From Deltaproteobacteria bacterium RBG_13_52_11 (GTDB lineage: Bacteria > Desulfobacterota > B13-G15 > RBG-16-54-18): 11,306 nt of DNA. The stretch lies in contig MGQF01000076.1 of the NCBI GenBank assembly GCA_001797745.1, forward strand, positions 13,673-24,978. The letters are read 5' to 3'. The notes below the pieces were generated by a model that saw only the letters and a program-made list of their open reading frames with translations, ran no database searches and had not been told where the DNA came from. This document shows positions 1 through 5,524 of the stretch, in pieces. The position numbers and the translations under genes are program-made. Position 1 is the first letter of the stretch. Every line of letters starts with the position of its first letter.

Positions 1-579
1 ATTCTCAAGTTCGCCCTGATAGCCGTCACCCTCTTCTTCCTGTTCAAAGACGGTAAGGAGCTCGTCACGAAGATAAAGGCCCTTGTCCCTCTTTCCACCA
101 AGGAGCGGGAGCACGTCCTCAGAAAGATAGTCGAGATGATCCAGGCCACCATCTACGGCGGCATCGTGGTGGCCCTGTTGCAGGGGGGATTTGGGGCCTT
201 GGGTTTTTTCATCGTGGGACTGCCCTCTCCTCTGTTCTGGGGGATCATAATGGCCCTGCTCTCCTTTATGCATATTGTGGGTCCCTTTATGGTATGGGTC
301 CCCGCTACCATACTGCTCCTTATCCAAGGGGCCTACCTTAAGGCCGTGATCCTCGGCATCTGGGGCGCGACCCTGGTGAGCCTCTTGGACAACTTCCTGC
401 GCCCCCTCATCATCAGCGGGCGGACGCAGGTGCATCCCCTGCTGATCTTTTTCAGCACCTTGGGAGGGCTCGCCTTCTTCGGCCTGGTGGGTTTTATCGC
501 CGGGCCCCTCGTCATCACCATCTGTCTGGCCATCATAGATATCTATACCGCTCCCCCGGTCCGCCGGAAAAGAAGTTGA
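1..579 (+). CDS. AI-2E family transporter (PerM-like), C-terminal part, 5' truncated by window
   Basis: The reading frame is open from the first base to a TGA at 577-579 and gives the last 192 residues of a membrane protein; full family members are usually about 340-370 aa, so roughly the N-terminal half lies outside the window. Visible features are a charged stretch after FLFKDG, then several hydrophobic segments (GGIVVALLQGGFGALGFFIVG, partial; MALLSFMHIVGPFMVWVPA; LVSLLDNFLRPLIISG; the final LAFFGLVGFIAGPLVITICL). The PFxxWxP segment, the DNFLRPL motif and the GLxGFIxGPL end are hallmarks of the AI-2E/PerM permease family. Members are inner-membrane proteins; some export autoinducer-2 and others act as ion antiporters, so the substrate here cannot be named. 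The C-terminus is short and basic. The next gene is convergent, 32 nt away. Confidence 0.9.
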   Translation: MLKFALIAVTLFFLFKDGKELVTKIKALVPLSTKEREHVLRKIVEMIQATIYGGIVVALLQGGFGALGFFIVGLPSPLFWGIIMALLSFMHIVGPFMVWVPATILLLIQGAYLKAVILGIWGATLVSLLDNFLRPLIISGRTQVHPLLIFFSTLGGLAFFGLVGFIAGPLVITICLAIIDIYTAPPVRRKRS

Positions 580-590
580 GAGAAGTCTCA
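577..590. other. small hairpin between convergent genes (weak bidirectional terminator candidate)
   Basis: TGAGA-gaag-TCTCA forms a 5-bp stem with a 4-nt loop. It starts at the stop codon of the transporter gene and lies before the convergent phosphatase gene's stop at 612. There is no T-tract on either side, so termination is only a guess based on position. Confidence 0.2.
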
Positions 591-611
591 GCTTTAGGGC
601 GGGATAAAAGA

Positions 612-1295
612 TCAAACGCTGTAGAATCGCTGGGCGGGGAGTTCTAGACAGGTGAGTTTCCCTCCGTAGATGGCGCCGGTGTCAATGCCGATCTTATTGG
701 GTGCTATAAACACCTGCTGCAGGGGGGTGTGTCCGAAGATTACTATCTTGCCGTAGTTGTGGGGTGAGAGGATAAACTCATCCCTGATCCAGATGAGGTC
801 GTGGGGGTCCTGTTCCTCCAGAGGGATGCCCCCTCTCAGCCCTGCGTGGACGAAGATGTATTCCTCCGTCTCATAGTACAAGAGCAGCGAGGTGAAGAAA
901 TCAAGGTGTTCTTGAGGGAGCTTGAACTCACCTTTCTGAGAATAATCCCTGATAGTGGCAGCACCACCGTTGTAGAGGTAGAGGTCATAGTTTCTCCCGT
1001 TGAGGACCCAGTCGAGGAACATCGCCTCGTGGTTCCCCTTGAGACAGACCACATGCGGGAGATCCTTTCGTAACTGAAGGATAAGGTCCACAACACCCTT
1101 GGAATTGGGCCCGCGGTCGATGTAGTCCCCCAAAAAAACCAGGGTATCCTTCTGCTGGTTCAGGGCGGGTTTGATCTCCTCCATCAACTGCTCGAGCTGT
1201 GACAAATTACCATGGATGTCACCGATGGCGAAGAACTTCTCTACTTCCCCTTCACCCACCAGTCCGCGGCCCCTTGTTACTTTCCCTTTATCCAC
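612..1295 (-). CDS. PPP-type metallophosphoesterase (serine/threonine phosphatase or diadenosine tetraphosphatase-like)
   Basis: The 227-aa protein has the complete calcineurin-like/PPP metal-site motif series: GDIHG (25-29), GDYIDRG (56-62), GNHE (87-90), HAG (150-152) and GHT (188-190). These supply the two-metal-binding Asp, His and Asn residues. The family includes bacterial PrpA/PrpB-like protein phosphatases and symmetrical Ap4A hydrolases; the sequence alone does not fix the substrate. There is no signal peptide or membrane segment, so it is cytoplasmic. The start is uncertain. GTG at 1295 has AAGGAGG (1315-1309) 13 nt upstream, which is rather far. GTG at 1259 has AAGGGG 10 nt upstream and would give 215 aa with a more usual short lead before GDIHG. 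Both starts lie in copies of a tandem duplication. The gene overlaps the end of the HD-domain gene by 19 nt from the 1295 start, so the two are probably cotranscribed. Confidence 0.9.
   Translation of the reverse strand: MDKGKVTRGRGLVGEGEVEKFFAIGDIHGNLSQLEQLMEEIKPALNQQKDTLVFLGDYIDRGPNSKGVVDLILQLRKDLPHVVCLKGNHEAMFLDWVLNGRNYDLYLYNGGAATIRDYSQKGEFKLPQEHLDFFTSLLLYYETEEYIFVHAGLRGGIPLEEQDPHDLIWIRDEFILSPHNYGKIVIFGHTPLQQVFIAPNKIGIDTGAIYGGKLTCLELPAQRFYSV
1242..1268. repeat. tandem duplication copy 2 (36-bp period) at HD/phosphatase junction
   Basis: This 27-bp unit matches 1278-1304 at 24 of 27 positions, and all three differences are C/T transitions. Read on the minus strand in the HD-gene frame, it encodes ADWWVKGK followed by TAG (the T/A of the stop extends to 1241), a second version of the HD protein's ADWWIKGK end. 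It also contains the GTG at 1259, an alternative start for the phosphatase gene. Confidence 0.75.
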
Positions 1296-1870
1296 CAGTC
1301 CGCGTCTTCCTCCTTAAACCACCATGCGGATAGATCGGTCTGCAGGATGGCTTCAGCCAGTCTCTTGGCCACTTCTGTCTGTAACCGCTTGGCGTTATTG
1401 CGAAGCCACTCATCGGCATAGCGGTTACCCAGGTCTTTGTGTTCTTTCAGTTGCAGGAGCAACGCCAGCTGGTCGGCATCGTGGGAGAGAAAGGCCTCGT
1501 GCGTCTTGTGGGCGTTAAACTCCGCGATTAGCCCCTTGACGTCATCGGCGAAGGGGAGCCCGGCAGCCAAATCCTCGGCTGCCCGCTCCTCATCCACCTG
1601 GACGTACTTTTTGTAGACGTAGTTCTGGTCCCCTGTCCGGGCCTCGGGGAGGTCGTGGAAGAGGCACATCTTGACTACCTTAAAGACGTCAACCCCCCCA
1701 TCCAATTGGGCCAGGACATATCCGATGAAACCGGTGCTGAAAAGATGCTCGGCCACCGATTCCGCTCCGGTGCCCAGAAAACGGTAACCGGTTCGGGGGG
1801 TCCTCTTCAACATCCCTACCTCAAAGAGAAGATCAGCGATCCGCTTCAAATTCGCGTCAGGTCTCACCAT
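1277..1870 (-). CDS. HD-domain phosphohydrolase (YfbR/HDDC2-like 5'-nucleotidase family)
   Basis: The 197-aa cytoplasmic protein has the HD metal-binding set: H42 in the AEH motif, H72-D73 in FHDLPEARTGD, and D131 in HDADQLALLLQ. The HDLPE and HDADQL signatures place it in the HDDC2/YfbR group, whose studied members dephosphorylate deoxynucleoside 5'-monophosphates. That activity is known for the family and only inferred here. The ATG at 1870 is supported by AAGGTGA upstream at a spacing of about 7 nt. The C-terminus carries two WW pairs (AWWFKE and ADWWIKGK), and the second is duplicated just past the stop codon. It is the upstream member of a two-gene minus-strand unit with the phosphatase. 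Confidence 0.88.
   Translation of the reverse strand: MVRPDANLKRIADLLFEVGMLKRTPRTGYRFLGTGAESVAEHLFSTGFIGYVLAQLDGGVDVFKVVKMCLFHDLPEARTGDQNYVYKKYVQVDEERAAEDLAAGLPFADDVKGLIAEFNAHKTHEAFLSHDADQLALLLQLKEHKDLGNRYADEWLRNNAKRLQTEVAKRLAEAILQTDLSAWWFKEEDADWWIKGK
1278..1304. repeat. tandem duplication copy 1 (36-bp period) at HD/phosphatase junction
   Basis: This partner of 1242-1268 is offset by 36 bp, so the frame is kept. On the minus strand it contains the last codons of the HD gene (ADWWIKGK, then TAA at 1279-1277) and the GTG at 1295 taken as the phosphatase start. The longest exact block shared by the copies is CCACCAGTCCGCG. Confidence 0.75.
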
Positions 1871-1974
1871 TTAGCATCACCTTTTCCCAAGGCTTTCAGC
1901 ATCTTATCTATCACGGTTTTATCTGTTTTGATCTTGAGCTCAAATTTTTTAGGTGCTTGTTAAAAGGCAGTATA

Positions 1975-1997
1975 ATCCATACCGAAAGCTCTTCTAT
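1975..1997. repeat. degenerate direct repeat, copy A
   Basis: This 23-bp element (core CATACCGAAAGCTCT) matches 2087-2109 at 18 of 23 positions. Its place in a divergent promoter region would suit a regulator binding site, but this is only a pattern match by eye. Confidence 0.35.
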
Positions 1998-2006
1998 CTT
2001 TCTGAT

Positions 2007-2025
2007 AAAGAAAATATTTTTCTTT
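2007..2025. repeat. perfect AT-rich inverted repeat AAAGAAAA-tat-TTTTCTTT
   Basis: Eight-bp arms flank a 3-bp centre. It is too AT-rich to be a convincing intrinsic terminator. An operator or an intrinsically bent/UP-like element are possibilities. Confidence 0.4.
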
Positions 2026-2086
2026 CTCTGTTACGACGCGCGGTAATATGATAGACAGCGTTTTCAATAGAAAATCTCAAGGGTTC

Positions 2087-2109
2087 ATTCATACCGGAAA
2101 CTCTATTAT
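2087..2109. repeat. degenerate direct repeat, copy B
   Basis: Partner of 1975-1997, with core CATACCGGAAACTCT, 112 bp downstream. It lies about 55 bp upstream of the putative -35 box of the epimerase operon. Confidence 0.35.
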
Positions 2110-2130
2110 ACTGGTCGTCTAAAGTCAAAT

Positions 2131-2158
2131 GGTGAAGACCTAATCTTCTCGATTCACC
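2131..2158. repeat. inverted repeat GGTGAA...TTCACC upstream of the operon promoter
   Basis: GGTGAA (2131-2136) and TTCACC (2153-2158) are perfect complements separated by 16 bp. With a one-base bulge the arms extend to AAAtGGTGAA/TTCACCTTT. A shorter GAAGA/TCTTC stem sits within it. It ends 6 bp before the putative -35 box, a plausible operator position. Confidence 0.35.
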
Positions 2159-2164
2159 TTTCGG

Positions 2165-2193
2165 TTGTCTTTTCCCACGGGGTGTGGTATAAG
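2165..2193 (+). promoter_or_regulatory. candidate sigma70 promoter (extended -10) for the ceramide cassette
   Basis: TTGTCT (2165-2170), a 17-bp spacer and TATAAG (2188-2193), with a TG one base before the -10 box. Transcription would start near 2200, about 23 nt before the GTG start of the epimerase gene. Spacing and extended -10 make this the best promoter in the intergenic region. Confidence 0.5.
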
Positions 2194-2222
2194 GGCCTGG
2201 ATTTTAATCAGGGGGATAAGCG

Positions 2223-3203
2223 GTGGGTGAGCGTGTTCTCGTAACCGGGGCCACAGGGTTTATTGGGAGCCATCTCGTGGATGAGCTTCTCTGGAAGGGG
2301 TACGAGGTGGCTGCCCTGATACGCGAGAGCAGTGATCTGCGCTGGCTCAGGGGCAAAGGGGTGGAGTTCATCCACGGAGACTTGCTCGGGAAGGGCAAAC
2401 TCCCCTCTCTCAGAGGGTTCTCCCATATCTTCCATCTGGGGGGGGCGACCAAGGCCCTGCACAGGAGGGATTTTTACCGGACCAATAAGGAGGGAACAGA
2501 ACGGCTGATAGAGGCAGCGCGGAAGATCCGGGGGATCAAGCGATTTGTCTACCTCTCGAGCCAGGCCGCTGCGGGTCCCTCTCCTGCGGAGAGGCCGCAG
2601 AAGGAGGAAGACCCGCCATGCCCTGTTTCCCCTTATGGGGAAAGCAAGGTGCATGGGGAGGAGGTAGTCCTCAGTTGCCGGGACAAATTCCCGGTGACGA
2701 TCCTGCGTCCATGCGCCATCTACGGCCCCAGGGATGCATATATGCTTGAACTTTTCAAACGCATCTCCAGGGGTTACATCCCCCTGCTCGGCAGGGAGCC
2801 GATATTTCTGAGCTTCTGTTATGTAGAAGACCTTATTCAGGCCCTTGTCTTATCCATCCGGCGGGAGCACCCCTCGGGTGAGATCTTTTTCATAGCGGAT
2901 GGAGAAAGGTACTCTTTGGATTTCTTCGCTGATGTGGTATCTTCTTCGCTGCACGTCAAACTGCGTAAGATCCATATCCCCCTCTGGATTGCCTGGTTCT
3001 ATGCCGCGGCGGCAGATGGGTGGGGATTGGTGAGGAGAAGACCGGCATCTTTCCATCGAAGTAAATGTGCCGAGGCCAGTCAACGAAACTGGGTTTGTGA
3101 TATAAGCAAGGCGAAGAAACAACTCGGATTCCGCCCCCGCTTTCGCCTGGAGGCGGGGGTGAGGGTTACTCTCCGATGGTATAAAGAAAAAGGATGGCTA
3201 TGA
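2223..3203 (+). CDS. NAD(P)-dependent epimerase/dehydratase family protein, candidate ceramide reductase (CerR-like)
   Basis: The 326-aa extended short-chain dehydrogenase/reductase has the Rossmann nucleotide-binding motif GATGFIG at residues 9-15, the catalytic serine region LSSQ (111-114) and the catalytic pair Y138xxxK142 in PYGESK. The C-terminus shows the usual DISKAKKQLGFRP substrate-domain motif. It is a soluble enzyme with short hydrophobic patches near 254-270 (PLWIAWFYAAAA) that might contact membrane. By itself it would be called a sugar-nucleotide epimerase-like protein. Its position directly before a serine palmitoyltransferase-type gene and a BcerS-like acyltransferase suggests it is the reductase of the 3-keto group of a sphingoid base or ceramide, as proposed for CerR of Caulobacter. 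The GTG start at 2223 has AGGGGG about 7 nt upstream, and the next gene starts 13 nt after the stop. Confidence 0.85.
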   Translation: MGERVLVTGATGFIGSHLVDELLWKGYEVAALIRESSDLRWLRGKGVEFIHGDLLGKGKLPSLRGFSHIFHLGGATKALHRRDFYRTNKEGTERLIEAARKIRGIKRFVYLSSQAAAGPSPAERPQKEEDPPCPVSPYGESKVHGEEVVLSCRDKFPVTILRPCAIYGPRDAYMLELFKRISRGYIPLLGREPIFLSFCYVEDLIQALVLSIRREHPSGEIFFIADGERYSLDFFADVVSSSLHVKLRKIHIPLWIAWFYAAAADGWGLVRRRPASFHRSKCAEASQRNWVCDISKAKKQLGFRPRFRLEAGVRVTLRWYKEKGWL

Positions 3204-3216
3204 GGGGGTGCGGTTA

Positions 3217-4398
3217 ATGGATATTTTTGCTAAGTGTTATGAGTTCAAAGAGGCAGATGAGATCAAGGACGCTGGTTACTTTTTCTTTTTTCGCGAGGTA
3301 GAGTCAGCCCAGGATACCGAGGTGATCGTCGGTGGCCGAAAGCTCATCATGGCGGGTTCCAACAACTATTTGGGCCTCACCAACCATCCCAAGGTGAAAG
3401 AAGCGGCCATCAAGGCGGTGGAGAAATACGGCAGCGGCTGCGCGGGCTCCCGGTTCCTCAACGGAAACCTGGACATCCACGAGAGGCTGGAGGAAAAGTT
3501 GGCGGCCTTCTTCCACAAAGAGGCCGCGGTGGTCTTTGCCACTGGATACCAGACCAACCTCGGCACCATCTCTGCCCTCGTGGGGAGAAATGACGAGGTC
3601 GTCCTGGATAAATTCGATCACGCCAGCATCATCGATGGTTGTCGCCTCTCGTTCGGGAAGGTAAAGAAGTTCCGGCACAACGATATGGCTGATCTCGAGC
3701 GGGTGCTGAGCAGCTTGCCCGACAAGGGAGGAAAACTCATCGTCGTGGATGGGGTCTTCAGCATGGAGGGGGATATCACGCCCCTGCCTGGGGTCGTTGC
3801 CGCGGCCAAGAAGTATGGGGCACGGGTCATGGTGGACGACGCCCACGCCGTCGGGGTGTTGGGCGAGGGCGGAAGGGGGACCGCCGAACACTTCCACCTG
3901 GAGGATGAGGTGGACGTGATCATGGGAACCTACAGTAAGTCCTTGGCTGCCATTGGGGGATTCATTGTTGCCTCAAGAGAGGTAGCGAACTATGTCAAGT
4001 ACCTCGCCCGCTCACTCATCTTCAGCGCCAGCCTCGCGCCCCCCCTGGTGGCAGCGGTGAGCGCTGCCCTCGATATCATCCAAAATGAGCCCGAGCGACG
4101 GGTGAGGCTCTGGCACAACACCCACAAGATGCTGAAGGGGTTCAAGGAGCTCGGTTTTGACACGGGGAGCAGCAATACGCCTATTATCCCCATCATTATC
4201 GGTGATCAGACAAAGACCTTTAAGATGTGCGGTCTTTTGCAGGAGTACGGGGTATTTGTGAACCCCACCGTTTCTCCCGCTGTCCCCCCGGGGAGGGAGT
4301 TGCTGCGCACCAGCTATATGGCCACCCATACTGAGGAGCAGCTGGACAGGATCTTGGATGCCTTTGGACGGGCCGGGCGGCAACTGGGCGTCATCTGA
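3217..4398 (+). CDS. spt: serine palmitoyltransferase-type PLP-dependent alpha-oxoamine synthase
   Basis: The 393-aa fold-type I PLP enzyme belongs to the alpha-oxoamine synthase family (KBL/BioF/HemA/SPT). It shows MAGSNNYLGLTNHP (45-58), SGCAGSRFLNGNLDIHERLE (73-92), H135 in KFDHASIIDG (cofactor-stacking), D207 and H210 in VDDAHAVG, and the Schiff-base lysine K241 in TYSKSLAAIGG. The GSRFLNGxLDIHxxLE block is the form I associate with bacterial SPT-like enzymes of Bacteroidetes and Deltaproteobacteria. SPT condenses L-serine with palmitoyl-CoA or acyl-ACP to 3-ketosphinganine, the committed sphingolipid step. A frame start exists at GTG 3208, but ATG 3217 is preferred because GAGGGGG (3202-3208) then has a spacing of 8 nt. 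2-Amino-3-ketobutyrate CoA ligase is the main alternative; the neighbours favour SPT, as threonine dehydrogenase is absent. Confidence 0.85.
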   Translation: MDIFAKCYEFKEADEIKDAGYFFFFREVESAQDTEVIVGGRKLIMAGSNNYLGLTNHPKVKEAAIKAVEKYGSGCAGSRFLNGNLDIHERLEEKLAAFFHKEAAVVFATGYQTNLGTISALVGRNDEVVLDKFDHASIIDGCRLSFGKVKKFRHNDMADLERVLSSLPDKGGKLIVVDGVFSMEGDITPLPGVVAAAKKYGARVMVDDAHAVGVLGEGGRGTAEHFHLEDEVDVIMGTYSKSLAAIGGFIVASREVANYVKYLARSLIFSASLAPPLVAAVSAALDIIQNEPERRVRLWHNTHKMLKGFKELGFDTGSSNTPIIPIIIGDQTKTFKMCGLLQEYGVFVNPTVSPAVPPGRELLRTSYMATHTEEQLDRILDAFGRAGRQLGVI

Positions 4399-4399
4399 C

Positions 4400-5524
4400 A
4401 TGTCTGCCGGAAGCATTGTAATAAAAGAGGTCAAGACCAAGGATGATTTAAAGACCTTTCTCCATATGCCTTGGGAGATTTACAGGGGAGATCCCTACTG
4501 GGTCCCCCCCCTGCTCAAGGAATATGCCTTTCTCTTCTCCTCCCAGAACCCCTTTCTGCACCATGCCCAAATCGTCCCCTATGTGGCGACAAAAGATGGT
4601 TCTGTCGTGGGGCGCATGGCCGCCATCATCGACCAGAACTATATTGATTTTCACCGGGAGAAGACCGGGTTCTTCGGCTTTTTCGAATCCGTCAATGATC
4701 TCGAGGTACCCCGCGCCCTGTTAGATCAGGTCAAGGGCTTTTTGCGAGCGAGGGGTTTGAAGACGGTGATGGGGCCAGTGAACCCCTCCACTAACGATGA
4801 GTGCGGTCTCCTCATCGAAGGATTTGATACCTCTCCCTGTTTTATGATGCCCTATAATCCACCCTATTATAGGGAGTTGCTGGAGGGCTGCGGCCTGCAG
4901 AAGGCCAAGGACCTCTATGCCAACTTCATGGCCGACGATGGAGGCTTCCCCGAGCGCTTGCTGCGGATCAGCGAACGCGTCATCAAGAGGGTTCCAGGGC
5001 TTACCATTCGTCCTATCGACCTCAGAAAGCTCAACGAAGAGGTGATGCGGGTCAAAGAGGTCTACAATGGGGCCTGGCGAGATAACTGGGGGTTTGTCCC
5101 CCTGACCGATGAGGAGATGAATCTCATGGTCAAAAAGATGAAACCCCTTGTGGTACCTGACCTCGCCCTCTTTGCTGAAATCGGGGATGAAACGGTGGGT
5201 TTTGCCCTGGCGTTGCCCGACTACAACTTCGTTCTCAAGAGGCTCAACGGGAGGCTGGGCCCCTTGGGTCTGCTGAAATTCCTCTACTATGCCCGAAAGA
5301 TTGAGGCCGTCAGGGTGTTGCTCCTGGGGGTCAAGGCGGAGTATCGGAAGCGAGGGATTGAAACCCTCCTGTATATGGACCTATTTCGGCGCGGACAGAC
5401 CAGGGGGTATCACTGGGGGGAGATGTCCTGGATCTTAGAGGACAATCACCTCATGCAGAAGGGGATAGAGGCCTTGGGGGGGAGGAGATATAAGACCTAC
5501 CGGATCTTTCAGTCACCCCTGTGA
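4400..5524 (+). CDS. GNAT-fold BcerS-like (YghO family) acyltransferase, candidate bacterial ceramide synthase
   Basis: The 374-aa protein looks like the YghO/BcerS-like family, whose Caulobacter member N-acylates the sphingoid base. Visible features are WEIYRGDPYWVPPLL (25-39), VMGPVNPSTNDECGLLIEGF (123-142), the VKEVYNGAWRDNWGFVPLT motif (218-236), and a C-terminal GNAT acyl-CoA-binding loop, VKAEYRKRGIETLLYMDLF (311-329), containing RKRG. No signal peptide or clear membrane segment is present. The expected role is transfer of an acyl chain to the amine of 3-ketosphinganine; family and context support this, but no single residue proves it. The ATG at 4400 begins one base after the SPT stop codon. 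An upstream in-frame ATG at 4358 would overlap SPT by 41 nt and is less likely. The 3' end overlaps the convergent PAP2 gene by 74 nt. Confidence 0.82.
   Translation: MSAGSIVIKEVKTKDDLKTFLHMPWEIYRGDPYWVPPLLKEYAFLFSSQNPFLHHAQIVPYVATKDGSVVGRMAAIIDQNYIDFHREKTGFFGFFESVNDLEVPRALLDQVKGFLRARGLKTVMGPVNPSTNDECGLLIEGFDTSPCFMMPYNPPYYRELLEGCGLQKAKDLYANFMADDGGFPERLLRISERVIKRVPGLTIRPIDLRKLNEEVMRVKEVYNGAWRDNWGFVPLTDEEMNLMVKKMKPLVVPDLALFAEIGDETVGFALALPDYNFVLKRLNGRLGPLGLLKFLYYARKIEAVRVLLLGVKAEYRKRGIETLLYMDLFRRGQTRGYHWGEMSWILEDNHLMQKGIEALGGRRYKTYRIFQSPL

Larger units (their letters stand above)
1864..2067 (-). pseudogene. possible remnant of a small gene upstream of the HD gene, interrupted by TAA
   Basis: On the minus strand one frame stays open from a TTG at 2067 to a TGA at 1866-1864, broken only by a TAA at 1962-1960. 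The first piece begins MKTLSIILPRVV and ends GMDYTAF. The second begins QAPKKFELKIKTDK and ends ALGKGDAKW, overlapping the HD gene's ATG by 7 nt, as operon neighbours often do. The second half has a balanced protein-like composition, while the first is very AT-rich. No ribosome-binding site is seen at the TTG and I do not recognise the product. It may be a decayed small gene or a chance open frame in AT-rich DNA. Confidence 0.22.
1871..2222. other. AT-rich divergent intergenic region
   Basis: About 350 bp separate the minus-strand HD gene from the plus-strand epimerase gene. The part from about 1900 to 2130 is clearly more AT-rich than the flanking genes. It holds two inverted repeats, a degenerate 23-bp direct repeat, a likely promoter for the plus-strand operon and a possible small-gene remnant on the minus strand. 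A TATAAT at 1971-1976 has no convincing -35 partner. I see no tRNA or recognisable structured RNA. Confidence 0.7.

Noticed and set aside
1948..1976. TATAAT at 1971-1976 as a plus-strand promoter
   Set aside because: No acceptable -35 hexamer at 15-19 bp upstream, and the region is AT-rich enough for chance matches.
2048..2122. 24-codon plus-strand frame in the divergent intergenic region
   Set aside because: Too short, no ribosome-binding site and no recognisable protein pattern.
3217..4398. 2-amino-3-ketobutyrate CoA ligase as the primary call
   Set aside because: The fold and many residues are shared, but there is no threonine dehydrogenase gene and both tight neighbours fit sphingolipid synthesis better; kept as the alternative in the annotation.
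4012..4440. Minus-strand open frame of 142 aa, and others at 3304-3897 and 3618-3923
   Set aside because: They are antisense to the highly conserved SPT-type gene and look like GC-driven shadow frames.
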